From Acholoe squamosa (Eukaryota; Annelida; Polychaeta; Phyllodocida; Polynoidae), in NCBI GenBank assembly GCA_949317995.1, contig OX439050.1, positions 1,302,001 through 1,366,000 of the forward strand: a stretch of DNA of 64,000 nt, given 5' to 3'. Position 1 is the first letter of the stretch. Every line of letters starts with the position of its first letter. Below are positions 22,788 to 34,096 of the stretch, one piece after another. Both the position numbers and the translations under genes were made by a program. The notes beneath the pieces were generated by a model, which saw nothing but the letters and a program-made list of their open reading frames with translations, had not been told where the DNA came from and searched no databases.

Positions 22788-24214
22788 TGGTTCTGTGGGG
22801 CGGTTGAGATGCTTGCCACCAGGAGCTTGGAGATTTGATCCATTACATGAGGTGGTATTTGGGGGCTACTGTGTTGGTTCCCCTGGTAACCTCTTGTGTC
22901 AGGTTTGTAATCCTCCTGGCGTGAGTTGGAACCCTGGTTATATTGACCAGAGTTGCTGTATTGACCAGAGTTGTTGGATCTCTGGTTGTTGTAGGCACCA
23001 TTGTTGTTGTAGGATCAACTGTTGTAGTTCCTATGTGGACTATGGCTTCTACTGTTGGATCCTTGATTATAGGATCCAGAGTTGTTTGAACCCTGGCTGT
23101 TGTTGTAGGAACCATTGTTGTTGTAGGATCCAGAGTTGTAGTTCCTATGTGGACTATGGCTCCTACTGTTGGATCCTTGATTATTATAGGATCTGCCATT
23201 ACTTGGGGTTCTGTCTCTCCTATCACTGTATGAAGAGTTACCATTGTTGGAGTTGGAAGAGCTATTGTCTTTCCTACTGTTGTGACCCCCCCGGTTGTTG
23301 TTGTTGCCCCCCCTACCTCTACCTCTGTTGGATTGGTAGTTGGGGTCATAGTTATTTCCTCTATATCTACCGGTAGGGTCTTTTGATGCAACCTTAGCCT
23401 CCTGTTGCCTTACATGGGCACTAGACATTAGGTTAACATCTTCATCTGCACTAGTGCTGATTTCCTGGACCTTTTTCTTAGTAGGCTGTGGGTTAGACTC
23501 TGCCTCCCTTATCTTCCTCGATCTTTCTTGGGTCTCAACCTCTAAGGCTAGGTCTAGGGCTTGGTCAAAAGAGTCTATTTTCTTGTTTTCAAGAGCTACA
23601 GAGATCCAGGGCCTCATGCCTTGGGTAAATGCCTTGCTCAAGATTTCATCGCTTTGGCTTTGGGCTTTACACACTTTCCTGAGATGGCATGCATAGTCTA
23701 GGACAGGTTCATCTATCCTTTGTACACGGAGTGCAGTCCTTGAGATGATATTGTCTCGAGTAGCGGGTAGTGGTGATGGGTGTGAGAAAGTTTTGGGTTT
23801 TGTTACCTCATGTAGCCTGATCTTTCTGTCGTCCTGTTGCTTTCTGTCTATGAGTTTGGTCATGTTGGACACCATGGAGATTATGATGTCGTCTTTGGAT
23901 CCAGAGGCAGATGGTGTGACAACAGGTGTGATGGCTGGTGTGGGAGGCTGTGGGGTCTGGGATGATACCATCTTCATGAGATCTGCTATCTGTTGTTGTT
24001 GTCTCTCTAGGGACTTCCGCTGGTCTTCCATGGCCTTCTGTTGGGCGTCTATTGCCGCATTCCTCTCTGCCAGTTGTTGGTTGAGGATCCTCTCCCTTTC
24101 CTCCTGCTGGGACTTGTTGGTCTCTAGGGCAGTAACTGCATCTTGGATGGCCTTCTCATAGGCCCTTATCTTCTCAGCTGTCTGATTAGGTTGGGGGCCT
24201 TCATCGGTGTCCAT
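22778..24214 (-). pseudogene. gag: LTR-A Gag, one in-frame TGA
   Basis: 478 codons from ATG 24214 to TAG 22780-22778. Residues 10-95 form a Gln/Glu/Arg-rich coiled coil (KAIQDAVTALETNKSQQEE). A helical capsid-like part follows (about 120-240; RTALRVQRIDEPVLDYACHLRK, FTQGMRPWISVALENK). The C-terminus is Gly/Asn/Arg/Ser-rich with RGRGRGG and a 112-bp internal repeat (GSNSRSHSPHRNYNS twice) in place of a clear CCHC knuckle. A TGA at 23017-23015 lies inside that repeat, and the frame then stays open to 22778. The frame is also open without ATG back to about 24578, so the start is uncertain. Confidence 0.75.
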
Positions 24215-24565
24215 GATGGAGGGTGTGGGAGAAGTGTCTCTGGAGGAGTGGCTGTCAAAGGCCGGAGCTGGGGTGGAGGATCTAGATGAGGGTGCGGATC
24301 CACCCCCTGAGGCAGATCCTTCTTCCCCTAAGGTAGATAGCGTGAGTTGAGCGTCCTGTAGAGATCCCTGGGAAATGTTGGATCCCTGAGAACTGGTTGT
24401 TCCCTGAGTAGACAGGGTGGGAGGTGTGGGGTCTACTGAGTGTGGGTCTGTTGTACTGGAGGCTGATTTGCCCCCTGTGGGTCTCCTAGATCTAGGTGGG
24501 AGGGAGACCTCTTCAACAGGCCCCTGACTACGTAAGTAGTTGTGTGTTGTTCTGCCAGACCTTGA

Positions 24566-25134
24566 TGTGTGGGGTAGACCTCACTGACGTGTGGGAGACC
24601 TCACTGTCGTGTGGGAGACCTCACTGACGTGTGGGAGACCTCACTGACGTGTGGGAGACCTCACTGACGTGTGGGAGACCTCTCTGACGTGTTGGAGACC
24701 TCTCTGACGTGTGGGAGACCTCACTGACGTGTGGGAGACCTCACTGACGTTTGGGAGACCTCAGTGATGTTTGGGAGACCTCACTGACGTGTGGGAGACC
24801 TCACTGACGAGTGGGAGACCTCACTGACGTGTGGGAGACCTCACTGACGTGTGGGAGACCTCACTGACGTGTGGGAGACCTCACTGACGTGTGGGAGACC
24901 TCACTGACGTGTGGGAGATCTCACTGGTTGTGTGGGAGATCTCATTGATGTATGGGAGATCTCACTGATATGTGGGAGATCTCACTGATCGTGTGGGAGA
25001 TCTCATCGACGTGTGGAAGATCTCACTGATATGTGGGAGATCTTACAGTTGTGTGGGAGATCTTATTGATGTGTGGGAGATCTCACTGGTATGTGGGAGA
25101 TCTCACTGGTATGTGGGAGATCTCACTGGTGACC
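24566..25134. repeat. 20-bp tandem array in LTR-A 5' leader
   Basis: About 28 units of GTGGGAGACCTCACTGACGT, very regular to 24910, then degenerate units with GATCTC and 21-23-bp lengths to 25134. It lies between the 5' LTR/PBS and gag, in the leader RNA where packaging signals sit. Short ORFs across it are repeat artefacts. No spacer diversity, so not CRISPR. Confidence 0.95.
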
Positions 25135-25254
25135 TCTGTGGCCATGGTGTCAAGGTCACTGGGTGGGTGGAGTGGGGTTTACTGTGTGTATGGTTGTTTT
25201 CAGTAATGTTGCCAGCTTAATTTTCATGAGAGCATTGGGTAATTTGAGATCTTA

Positions 25255-25272
25255 GTAGGATGTTCTCCACCA
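25255..25272 (-). other. Possible tRNA primer-binding site of LTR-A
   Basis: Three nt after the 5' LTR (minus strand) comes TGGTGGAGAACATCCTAC. A PBS should start TGG, complementary to tRNA CCA. Position fits; the matching tRNA is not identified. Confidence 0.35.
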
Positions 25273-25275
25273 CTT

Positions 25276-26585
25276 TGTCATACTAGTAATTGTGCATGAT
25301 CAAGTTGTCATATGAGAAATATCATAAGACTAGTGGTATATAGTGTAAATACATTAAGCTCTCATAAAATAGTGTTATTTCCAGTTGTCACTGGTTTATT
25401 CAGCTTTAGGCAACATGCAAGAAATATCAATCATACAGTAGTTAGTATGTAGGGAATTTGTACATACAGTAAATATACAATAGTTTATAAAGTATAATGT
25501 TCTGTTCCACTCCACCTGTGCGGTAATAATAATACAATGTCCAGCATAGTTCTAGGTGGGTTCCCACACCTAGCTCCTGACCTGCTGTTTTAGAGGAATA
25601 ATGTAATAATGGATAACTTTACCCTCTGGTGGATGTCTTAAGGAAGATACCCTCTGGCCACTAATGATGGAAACCAATGCCTGTCTAGCATAGTTTCACC
25701 ATAGTGCAGTGGTATAGCAGGTAGCAGGAGATGACTGGAGATGTTACCTCTGGAGCGGTTCTTGGTGTTCTGCTTTCTAGGAGGTGCAGCCAGGCTATTT
25801 GTAGCAAATCTTGGAAAAGCACCTCAGACTGACTGGGGCCAGTGGCATCTGCAATTGTTTGAGGGGAGGCTTTCATGTGTCACTGGGTCCACAAAGGACC
25901 CCTATGGGCGCCGCTGTGTCCCCCATTGTCTTGGTCGGTTGTGTAACTTCAAACCCCAATATCTCGGAAGTTTACGCCGTTACAACTGCCATTTTGCGCA
26001 TGCGCGGAGTTGAATATGCCAAGTCTATAATGCATGCTTGATAGGCGCGTAACTTGCGCCGGTTCGTCTGTAGTGCACTCGGAGGTTGATTCAGTCTCCA
26101 TGGCGTAACTTCCTTAATAATAGAAGTTCCGCCTTGATCTTGAGCTCATTCTGACCGTCTAATTATGGGCTTTCCATAAATGCTTTGATATTTGACCTAG
26201 ATTGCTTAGGAGCGACGCTAGAGTGACCGGACGGTTATGGCGTCGTGCTTATGTAACCCATTGTTCAGTTATTAGAGTGCTCAGGCACCCGTGACGGCCG
26301 GTTGCATTCACTTACAACTTATTAGTTTGTGCACTGAACCATGAGGTCGCACACTGAGACCCTCATTTTTATTATATTGTGCAGTGAACCTTTAGGTCGG
26401 ACCCTTTGATGTCATAAACTCTGTCTAACTGACTTGGTTTGCCGTGCAGTGGGGCATGAACGATCTTATACAAAGTTTGAGCGCTCTTATAGCTCTTAAA
26501 ACCAACCTATGTATTAATTTCTTAGATATTCTTTGATTAATACAATAATATGTTAGAATTTATGGAATAATAAAATGGTATATCA
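25276..26585 (-). repeat. LTR-A 5' LTR (1,310 bp)
   Basis: Pair of the 10966-12319 LTR, same orientation. It has the same TG...CA ends and the minus-strand AATAAA at 25400-25395. It should contain the element promoter; I cannot place a TATA box with confidence. Confidence 0.92.
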
Positions 26586-26809
26586 CTATCAAGCTTGTCT
26601 GACAGCTTTGATTGATTTTCAATATATTCATCTAGCGACTGTGTAAGCTCCTTTATGTTGGTATTCACCTCCTCATTACTTTGCTTACCTTGTGTTTCTA
26701 GGTTTGTGAGCCCATTTCTAATATCTTTTAATTGTTCTTGAATGTTTTTATTCACGTCTGCTTTTGGGGTTTGTCCTTGGTTTCATCCTCCTCTATGGCC
26801 AGGCGCCAT
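26586..26809 (-). pseudogene. LINE-3 ORF1 N-terminus (coiled coil), cut by LTR-A
   Basis: ATG at 26809-26807 starts MAPGHRGG, then an in-frame TGA at 26785-26783, then a heptad-rich helix (KNIQEQLKDIRNGLTNLE...TNIKELTQSLDEYIENQSKL). The frame runs into the LTR at 26586 and continues in phase at 10961. Trimerising coiled coils are standard in L1-like ORF1 proteins. The frame is also open upstream of the ATG for about 28 codons. Confidence 0.75.
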
Positions 26810-27033
26810 CTTGATTTTATCTTCAGCTCGTTGTCTTCCTTGAGATCTTGTTTGGCGGTCAGAGTCTTGTGAGATGCTATGGTACCAAATATGTATATCC
26901 TTGGTTGATCCCTAGTCACTTAGGTTGTATAGGTTCATTTGCATTGTCCACGTTTGTTTACCTTGTGTATTGTGGAATATAACGTCTCCCCTCGCTGTGG
27001 GCACACGTCTACTCGTCCATGGTTCTTCTTCGA
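26810..27033 (-). other. LINE-3 5' region
   Basis: Sequence upstream of the LINE-3 ORF1 start. A minus-strand frame ends with TAG at 26914-26912 after EEPWTSRRVPTARGDV and MQMNLYNLSD. This could be the tail of a preceding ORF, but no domain is recognised. It ends where the inverted LTR-A fragment begins. Confidence 0.4.
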
Positions 27034-28404
27034 TATTAGTATTATCACCATCGATCGAACAACACTTCCATGACCTGGAAGATGTTTTCAACAGCTTAAG
27101 AGCTGGTAAACTCAAATTGAAGAAATCAAAATGTGAATATTTCATAGACAGAATAGACTTCTTGAGAGTGAGAGTCACACCCATGGGACTACAACCATCT
27201 CCCACAAAGGTGGAATCAATCAAAACTTTCCCAACACAAAAGTCAGTCAAAAATGTCAGAGCCTTCACAGGACTATGCCAATACTTCAAAAAGTTTATCA
27301 AAGGTTATGCCCAACATGCTAGACCATTGTACGATCTACAGACACATCTTAAAGCATTTGTCTGGACAGAGGATGCAGATATATAATGCTTTCAAAACAT
27401 TAAAGCATGACCTCTGTACCAATGGTCTTCTCAGATATCCAAACTATGAGAAAGAGTTCAGTTTGGCAACTGATGCTTCCAACGTGAGTTTAGGAGCTGT
27501 ACTCTCACAGAGAGATAATGAAGGAGTGCTCAGACCAGTAGCCTTTGCAGGTAGAACCCTCTCCAAACATGAGAGAAATTACAATACCACAGAGAGAGAA
27601 CTACTGGGAGTAGTATATGGAGTACTACACTTCAGACACTACCTAGAAACTAGACACTTCCAATTATACACAGACCATGCAGCCCTAATTCTACTATTAA
27701 CCAATACAGGACTTACACATAGATGGGCCAGATGGGCTCTAGACATACAGCAATTTTCATTCACCATTCAACATGTGAAAGGTGATGATAACACACCACC
27801 AGATGCTATGTCTAGAAGGGAATACCCAGATTCTGGACCCATGACTAACCCTCCAGCCCCACCAAGGAGAGTTAGAGCAGCCAGTAGAACAAAGTTTGCA
27901 AAAGAAACAAAGAAAGTACCATTCAAAAGGGATGATCCAACCAACACCATTGAAAGGCCAGAGACACCCATTAGGGGTATGTTGAAACAATCTACACACT
28001 ATGTGTTTTGCCATTGTGAGAGAGAATACTCACAACTCTTTCCAGATAATGACTTCAAGCCTATTGAATTCTCATCACTCAATCAGATGCTGAAGGCAAC
28101 TCCTAAGGAGCCACCCTTCACCCCACCTGACTCAGATGATGAAGATTCAGAAGACACATTATATGCTATTACTCAAACAACTTCCAAATCAGTCAGATTC
28201 TTTGAATCAATGCAGGGAGAGGAAACATCAAACCATTTGTGTCCTAAGACCACATGCTCAAAGACTAGAGAAATGATTCAGGAGGGCACACCAAAGCCCC
28301 CCACACAATCACAAACTATTCTAAAAGAGAGAAAGGTCACAGGAAACAAACCTACCAAAACCCTACCTGCCAGAAAAAAATGTCACAAAAGACACTGCAT
28401 CTAA
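27034..28404 (+). pseudogene. RT-RNase H fragment, inverted LTR-A copy
   Basis: Starts at ILVLSPSIEQHFHDLEDV, just after the position of the YLDD box, so the catalytic palm is missing. The thumb and connection are followed by a frame change near 27385. RNase H is then complete: LATDASN, VAFAGRTLSKHERNYNTTERELLG (with the segment missing from LTR-A) and LYTDHAAL. The linker runs to KRHCI and stop at 28404, caused by an extra A in the A7 run at 28374-28380. It supplies the ancestral RNaseH reading for comparison. Confidence 0.88.
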
Positions 28405-30094
28405 TAAATCAAAGAACTCTGAGAGACAGAAGAATGACAATAAGCAAAATGTGCCTTTAAATAAAAAGGTTGCCGCTCCCACCAAGGCATGAATAGGCCC
28501 GCCAAAGGAGCCTACACACCAAAACAAGAGTGACACACCCCAACAAAAGGCACAAGATAGGCCAATAGTCAATGAAAAAGAAAAAGAAAGAGACAGAAGA
28601 AAACAACATGTGCTAGATATAAATCAATTGCTGGATCAGATTCCCGACACATCCCTCTCAGGTACAAACCTTGGCTTGGAACAAAGGAAGGACAAGGACC
28701 TATTGCCCCTCATACAATATCTTGAGGATGGGACCTTGCCTGCACCAAAAGCACAAGGAAATAGAATCATCAACCAAGGCCAGACATACACCTTGGTAAA
28801 TGGTACATTAGTCCATATATGCCCCATGAATTGGAGAAAAACCAATACTGTACCACTTCAAATTGTTATACCACAGCAATGGGTAACAAGTACACTACAG
28901 TATTTCCATGACTCACCTACGGGTGGCCATCTTGGTTCAAATAGGATGATGTCAGCACTCCGACCTAGGGTATATTGGAAGTCTATGCTAGCAGACACAA
29001 CCAAATATGTTTCCACCTGCCACACCTGCCTCACAGCAAAAAGGCAAGTACACTCACACAAAACACCAATGACAATGATAGATTACATGGCTTCACCAAT
29101 GAAGTTCCTGAACCTTGACGCGGTGGGACCACTTCCCACAACTGCCAGGGGAAACAAACATATACAAGTCTGCATAGATTATGCTACCAGATATGCAACA
29201 GCTTGGGCTACTACTGACTTAAAAGCTGAAACAACAGCAGCAGAGTTCTACAAGAATATAATCTGTCATCATGGAACACCAGCCACTCTTCAAACAGACA
29301 ATGGAACGTTAACACCTCAAGATCAAACATAAATTCTCCTTACCGTACAGGCCACACAGCAATGGACTTGTAGACAGATTCAATGGTAGCATCGGCACAG
29401 TGCTCAGAGTATTCTGCTCAAAGCATCAAAACAATTGGGATTCATTTATTGAACCCATAACCTTTGCATTAAACAACACCATCCCCAAACCACAGGATTC
29501 ACCCCTTTCTTCCTACTCCATGGAAGAAACCCAGCCACCCAAATGGACCTAGGGCTGGGAATACAGGAATACATATCCACTGTAGCAGACCATGTAGCTA
29601 ACATGATAACAAATCAAGATACCTCTAAGAGGAAAGCTATACAGACTGTCGCCAAGCTACAGAAGGAAAGGAAGGAAAGATATGGTAAGAAACTTACACC
29701 ACAGGAAATCAAGGTCACCGACATGGTGTACCTCAACATACCAAGAATCCTGACCAACACAGAGTGTAAGAAGCTTCAACCTCTTTTTATGGGACCATAT
29801 GTTGTAGTAGATAGACCTAGTTTGACAAGTGCCAAACTCAAAAACTTGGACACCAATCTACTGGTGGCCAGACCTGTACACATAGACAGACTGAAAAAGG
29901 CTGTAGCTGTCAGGAACAATGAATTTGCACACAGGCTTATTCCACATGAAGCCGAATACTACAACAAAATTGTAAAGAACAAAAATGATATCACCCTTAC
30001 AAGAGAAACCACAGGTATAGGCCCTATTATGCCTAGACCTGCACACCACATGCTAAGAAAAACATTTAAATGTGGTGCAGTTTCAAGAAATTAG
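28405..30094 (+). pseudogene. Integrase, inverted LTR-A copy, broken and catalytically altered
   Basis: The frame with VTKDTASNKSKNSE continues the linker; a TGA sits near 28490. From 28610 come the HHCC zinc domain, NLDAVGPL (first D) and LQTDNGT (second D). About 35 bp are then deleted at 29308, shifting the frame. The third catalytic residue reads GLVDRFNGSIG, with Asp in place of Glu. After another shift near 29480 the GPY/F module (LFMGPYVVVDRPSL) ends at 30094. Confidence 0.88.
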
Positions 30095-30889
30095 AAACAT
30101 ATTGAGATACCTAAAGAACATAAGATTTTCAAAATTTATTACTAATTCACTTCAACTACACATAGGCATTTGCGACTGATAATGGATTACTTATATAAAG
30201 CTATCAAATTTGTAGACATATCAGTAGGTTATTACCACTGAAAGGTCAAAGACTGGGACCCTCCAAGTAAAGCAGACATGAAGTCTAAGAGCAAGGGTAA
30301 CACAATGGAGTGTCTAAAGCTTAATTCCCACATGAAAGAGCGCGCTATGCCAACATAGCAGTCTATAGAGATCAATTGACCTTATAGGCTACCCTCAGAC
30401 AACTGTCTAGACGGTCATGAATGGCTGTCCTGGATGACAGGAGGAGCTAATTACCAGTTCACAGATTACACAATAGACCCCCACAGTTGCAAACACTTGA
30501 GATCAATGCATTAACTCCAGAGAAACAATACCAGGCCCACAATGGATGCGGGTAGGGGTGGCTACATAAGAAGCACTGTGGACCATAGCCCATCATCAGT
30601 CTTCATCCAGCTGCAGTCTGAAACACAAGTCTACAGGACCCCACTTGGGAATTAGCCAGCCCACTTCTCCATTAGGAGAGACTGCACTAGGATAAAGAAC
30701 ACACCTACTTCACCTTCAACCTGACCTTACCATTTATTGGTCAATCTCTATAGACTCACCGGACATATTGCCAAGACAGCTCAATCTTGCAAAGGTACAG
30801 TTTGAACCACTTCATTTAAAGTGTTACACCATACACTTAGACTTTACTAGCACTAAATAACAAATTTGACAAGACTTTAAACAGCAAAT
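30095..30889 (+). other. Integrase-env spacer of the inverted LTR-A copy
   Basis: Non-coding, collinear with 18082-17274. No separate feature seen. Confidence 0.6.
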
Positions 30890-33030
30890 TTGCTTTACAC
30901 AAGCACCATAGGAAGACTGAGAGTTGCACCCATACTGCTAACTATGCTGTTATTATATATTATAGAACCACTTGCTGCAGTCTATACCCCTGTGGTGAGA
31001 CAAAACAAAGGAGTAGTATTCAAACCTAGCCCTCAACCTTTGGTCAATGGACATACAACCACAACATTGTTGTAGCTATCCCCTACAAGATACTTCGGGC
31101 ACCCGTTACCCAAGGATCCATAAGGGATAGAATACTCCAATTGACCACTCCTACTCTACAAGATCACACCTCTGGTCAAATATCCAACAAGCCAAGGAGC
31201 TTGATACCTTGCTGGAAATTGCAGACAAGGAGATAAATGAAACCTTGGCCTCCATCAAATTGTTTTTATCTAACCCCATAAACACATTGGACAAGGCCCA
31301 AAAAGAGGCCATACTGGGTTTCCTAGCACCCCTGTTTCGCGGTGTGCTAGGTCTAGCCACAGTAGAAGATGTAAACTAAGTTATTGGACAGCTTAAAAAC
31401 ATAGATGAAATACTAAGAAAATTTGCTAAACAAGATCAGGAAGCAGCAAGTCTCATTGAAAAGATCACAGACAGAGAAGATAAGTTTGTTAGAGCATACA
31501 TCCAAGATAAGAAGGTACTGGACAGTACCATCAACACCATAGGTGACACCTTCAACCTATGGGCCTCTAACATGTCCAGGTCCCTTGACTCATATTCAAG
31601 GCATGAGAAAACTCAAAGGGAGAAAATGCAAGTATTAAATGATGCATTAATCATCATAGCAGCAAGAATGAATACAGTTTAATCACTGCAAAGAACCAAT
31701 GCAGCCCTGAGGATGCTATCATCAGGAATCCTAACCCCTAATATAGTACCACCCTCAGACCTTGCTAGATACTTAATTGACATTAACAACAAACTTAGGA
31801 TTACACACCCTGGAGCACAAGTTGGAATTAATGACTTAGATTTCTATTATTCACAGAAGCTGACCTCATACACTTACTCAGCTCACCATATATGTACATA
31901 TATATTCACCTGGACATTATAATTCAATCTACTACCTCTACTTTCAAACTATACCAAATGATTACATCACCCATGCCTATAGACACACAGGAGACCCCCA
32001 CCAGAGGAGTCACCAGATTGCAAACTACAACTGAGTTTTTAGCAGTATCTTACGACAAATCATTATTCATCGAATTGGACTCAGCTGATATGCAGGCATG
32101 TGAGGGTACTACAGTAAAGGTATGCAGAGATGTAAATGGTAGAATTTATAAGCACAGGCCCACATGCCCTGTAGCAATTTGTACTAACCAGGCTCAACAT
32201 ATTAAAAAACATTGCAAGTTTACAGTTTCACCACTGCAAGCACCTACCACCCATGCTATTTCCATTTCTGAAGATGAGTATCTGGTCACTACTAATGAAC
32301 CTCATTACTTTATCAACGGCCACGGTAAAACATCTGAAACTCAAAAAGCCCAGTCCTACTCAATCATAGGTGTACCCTGTGGGTGCACAATCAATGCAGG
32401 AGAATTTTCTCTTCCAAACACAAGGTTGCCCTTTAACTCAACCTTATCATTTCATTATATTCTTAAGACAATTAATTTACCATTCATGGCAGCACTTAAC
32501 CAAATTTCTGAAACCAAACCAGATGAAAAAGAGAATCTTCAAAATTTCCCAGTAGTAAACCTATCTAGGACCCTAGACAAACTACAGGAAAATCAAATCA
32601 TGGATGATATTACTCAACTAAATCTAGAGCCCTTTGCCAAAACAGTATTAAATGATGCTTCCAACCTTGATGAGGCAATGGAAACACGCTACATAGAGTC
32701 ACACCTACAAAGAGTTACAGAGCATCCAATTTTCCAAAGCTTAGGACTCATCCTAGGGATATTAGCTCACATTTTTATAGTATACATACTCCTCAAACTA
32801 TACAGACTAGGAGGGACTGTAGCCTACCTGCCTACAGCCAAAGCATTCAGACTAGTCACCGAGCTGCCCCTACACAAATTGCTCTCAGATAAGAATCTTA
32901 CCAAATTTACACCTACAGAGGAAACCCACACCCCCTTCCTCACAATTCAGGAAACCAACACCCTGATAATTGCTATATTATTCACCCTGACCATCTACTC
33001 AGCCTACAGAATAATGAAGTACCTTAAGAA
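30890..33030 (+). pseudogene. Env-like gene, inverted LTR-A copy, broken and truncated
   Basis: Same signal peptide and ectodomain layout as the 14640-17273 gene. Breaks include loss of frame near 31070, a stop near 31378, TAA at 31680-31682 and a frame change near 31900. From 31892 the frame is open through the Cys-rich part and both membrane segments. It ends at about 33030 right after the second membrane segment, so the long tail is missing. No functional product is expected. Confidence 0.8.
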
Positions 33031-34096
33031 ATTTGTAAGTTGTAAGGTGATGACGCAGTAGTATTTATTCCAGCATATTGTACAGAGTCTTAAGGTATAT
33101 CAGTTCATGGTAGCGGTCGGTGCTGGTCTGTCCGGTACAATGGGGCGCAGCAGGTAGACTATAGTGGCGACTGGGGCGACCCCTACGGTGGGTGTATGGT
33201 ACTAGTGGGTCAGGTCGCCAGAAAGCAGTAGATTTTGTGTTTTTGGGTCATTTTGGACTTTTATGGCTCTGGAGAAAGAAGTTATGAACCAATCCTGTCT
33301 TACATAGACTCATTTGATAGAGTCTATCAGAAAAATGTAAATTTGTGGTCATCCATCAAAAACTTTAGGACTTATAGCCTGCCGAAGTGAAAAAACGGCC
33401 AAATTTGTTCTTTTTTTATACTTTTTGTATTCATTACAAGTGTCCGGTATTGAATAAAGAACACTATAGAGTATCCCAAAGTTATATTTTTGTATTGTAT
33501 ATCATAGGTATCATTTCCATGAGGTTTGGACATGTTACTGAGTGAGAATTTTTCATGATGTGTCTTTCAAAATGGAAATCTGTAATTTGTAACGTCCGGT
33601 ACCTAAATTTAAATCGATTATAAAACATGGAAAAAATGAAGCTTCAAAGTCTTTGTTATTACCCATATGACGGGCCCTATCATCCCCTACTTTGGTGAAG
33701 AAATTGTCTGTCTACCAGCTTATGTGAAATAATTCTGATAAAAGTACCGGACGTTACATAACGTCCGGTACTTTTATCATCATGTAGGAGGCAGTCTACT
33801 GTGCATGCATAACTCCAATTTTGTTCCATTCTGTAATTGAAGTCAATAATAGACATTTTAGCCTTGTTATTTCATATGTTTGTTATGCATAATGGGACAT
33901 TTTTATATTACTGAGAGCAACTTCAATTACCTCCATATTTCATTATTTTGGTACCGGACGTTACATGACACAAAACAAGCAATAAAAATGGAACCGGATG
34001 GCCTAGATCGGTATTTTTTGGTCTTCTGAGCTGAGGAGATGTACCTTGGCAATTTTGTTAAGGTTATATAAAGTAATTAGAAAATTAGTTTTTCAG
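33031..34096. other. Non-coding stretch with repeated GTACCGGACGTTAC motif
   Basis: No coding sequence. CCGG-centred motifs occur at 33129-33140, 33429-33440, 33592-33603, twice in the palindrome at 33737-33778, and at 33951-33964. A pyrimidine-rich tract ending in CAG at about 34096 resembles a splice acceptor and is followed at once by the open ORFX frame. It may be an intron end or an inserted non-autonomous element. Confidence 0.5.
33737..33778. repeat. Perfect 42-nt palindrome (20-bp arms, CA centre)
   Basis: Arms read GATAAAAGTACCGGACGTTA and its exact reverse complement, separated by CA. It could form a cruciform or RNA hairpin. Confidence 0.95.

Larger units (their letters stand above)
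10966..26585 (-). mobile_element. LTR-A: complete env-bearing LTR retrotransposon inserted into LINE-3
   Basis: Two direct long repeats (10966-12319 and 25276-26585), each read on the minus strand as TG...CA, bound gag (24214-22778), protease, RT-RNaseH, integrase (to 18083) and env (17273-14640), all minus strand. A 4-bp target duplication CTAT lies at 10962-10965 and 26586-26589. Removing the element and one CTAT restores a continuous LINE-3 ORF1 frame, which proves the boundaries. PPT and a possible PBS sit next to the LTRs. The LTRs differ by indels of about 29, 9 and 4 bp plus substitutions, and pol carries frameshifts, so the insertion is not recent. Domain order RT-RH-IN with a GPY/F module puts it in the Ty3/Gypsy (Metaviridae) group. 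Confidence 0.93.
8369..27033 (-). mobile_element. LINE-3: NADAR-ORF1 LINE, split by LTR-A and internally deleted
   Basis: Minus-strand LINE with its 3' poly(A) at 8369-8380. Parts in order: ORF1 N-terminus (26809-26586), LTR-A insertion (10966-26585), ORF1 C-terminal half with NADAR domain (10965-10078), then RT (10022-8594). The endonuclease and RT N-terminus are missing between 10078 and 10022, so there is an internal deletion of roughly 1-1.5 kb. The 5' end is unclear; homology may run to about 27033, where the inverted LTR-A fragment begins. Confidence 0.75.
27034..33030 (+). mobile_element. Truncated inverted copy of LTR-A (mid-RT to mid-env)
   Basis: Collinear with 21110-15143 on the other strand: RT palm end, RNaseH, integrase, spacer and env as far as the second membrane segment. 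No LTR, gag or protease is present. Both ends fall inside genes. It has many stops and frameshifts, so it is an older copy. With LTR-A it forms inverted arms of about 6 kb separated by about 5.9 kb. Confidence 0.93.

Noticed and set aside
24566..25134. CRISPR-like regular array
   Set aside because: Units are head-to-tail 20-mers without spacers, in animal retroelement DNA; a tandem repeat.
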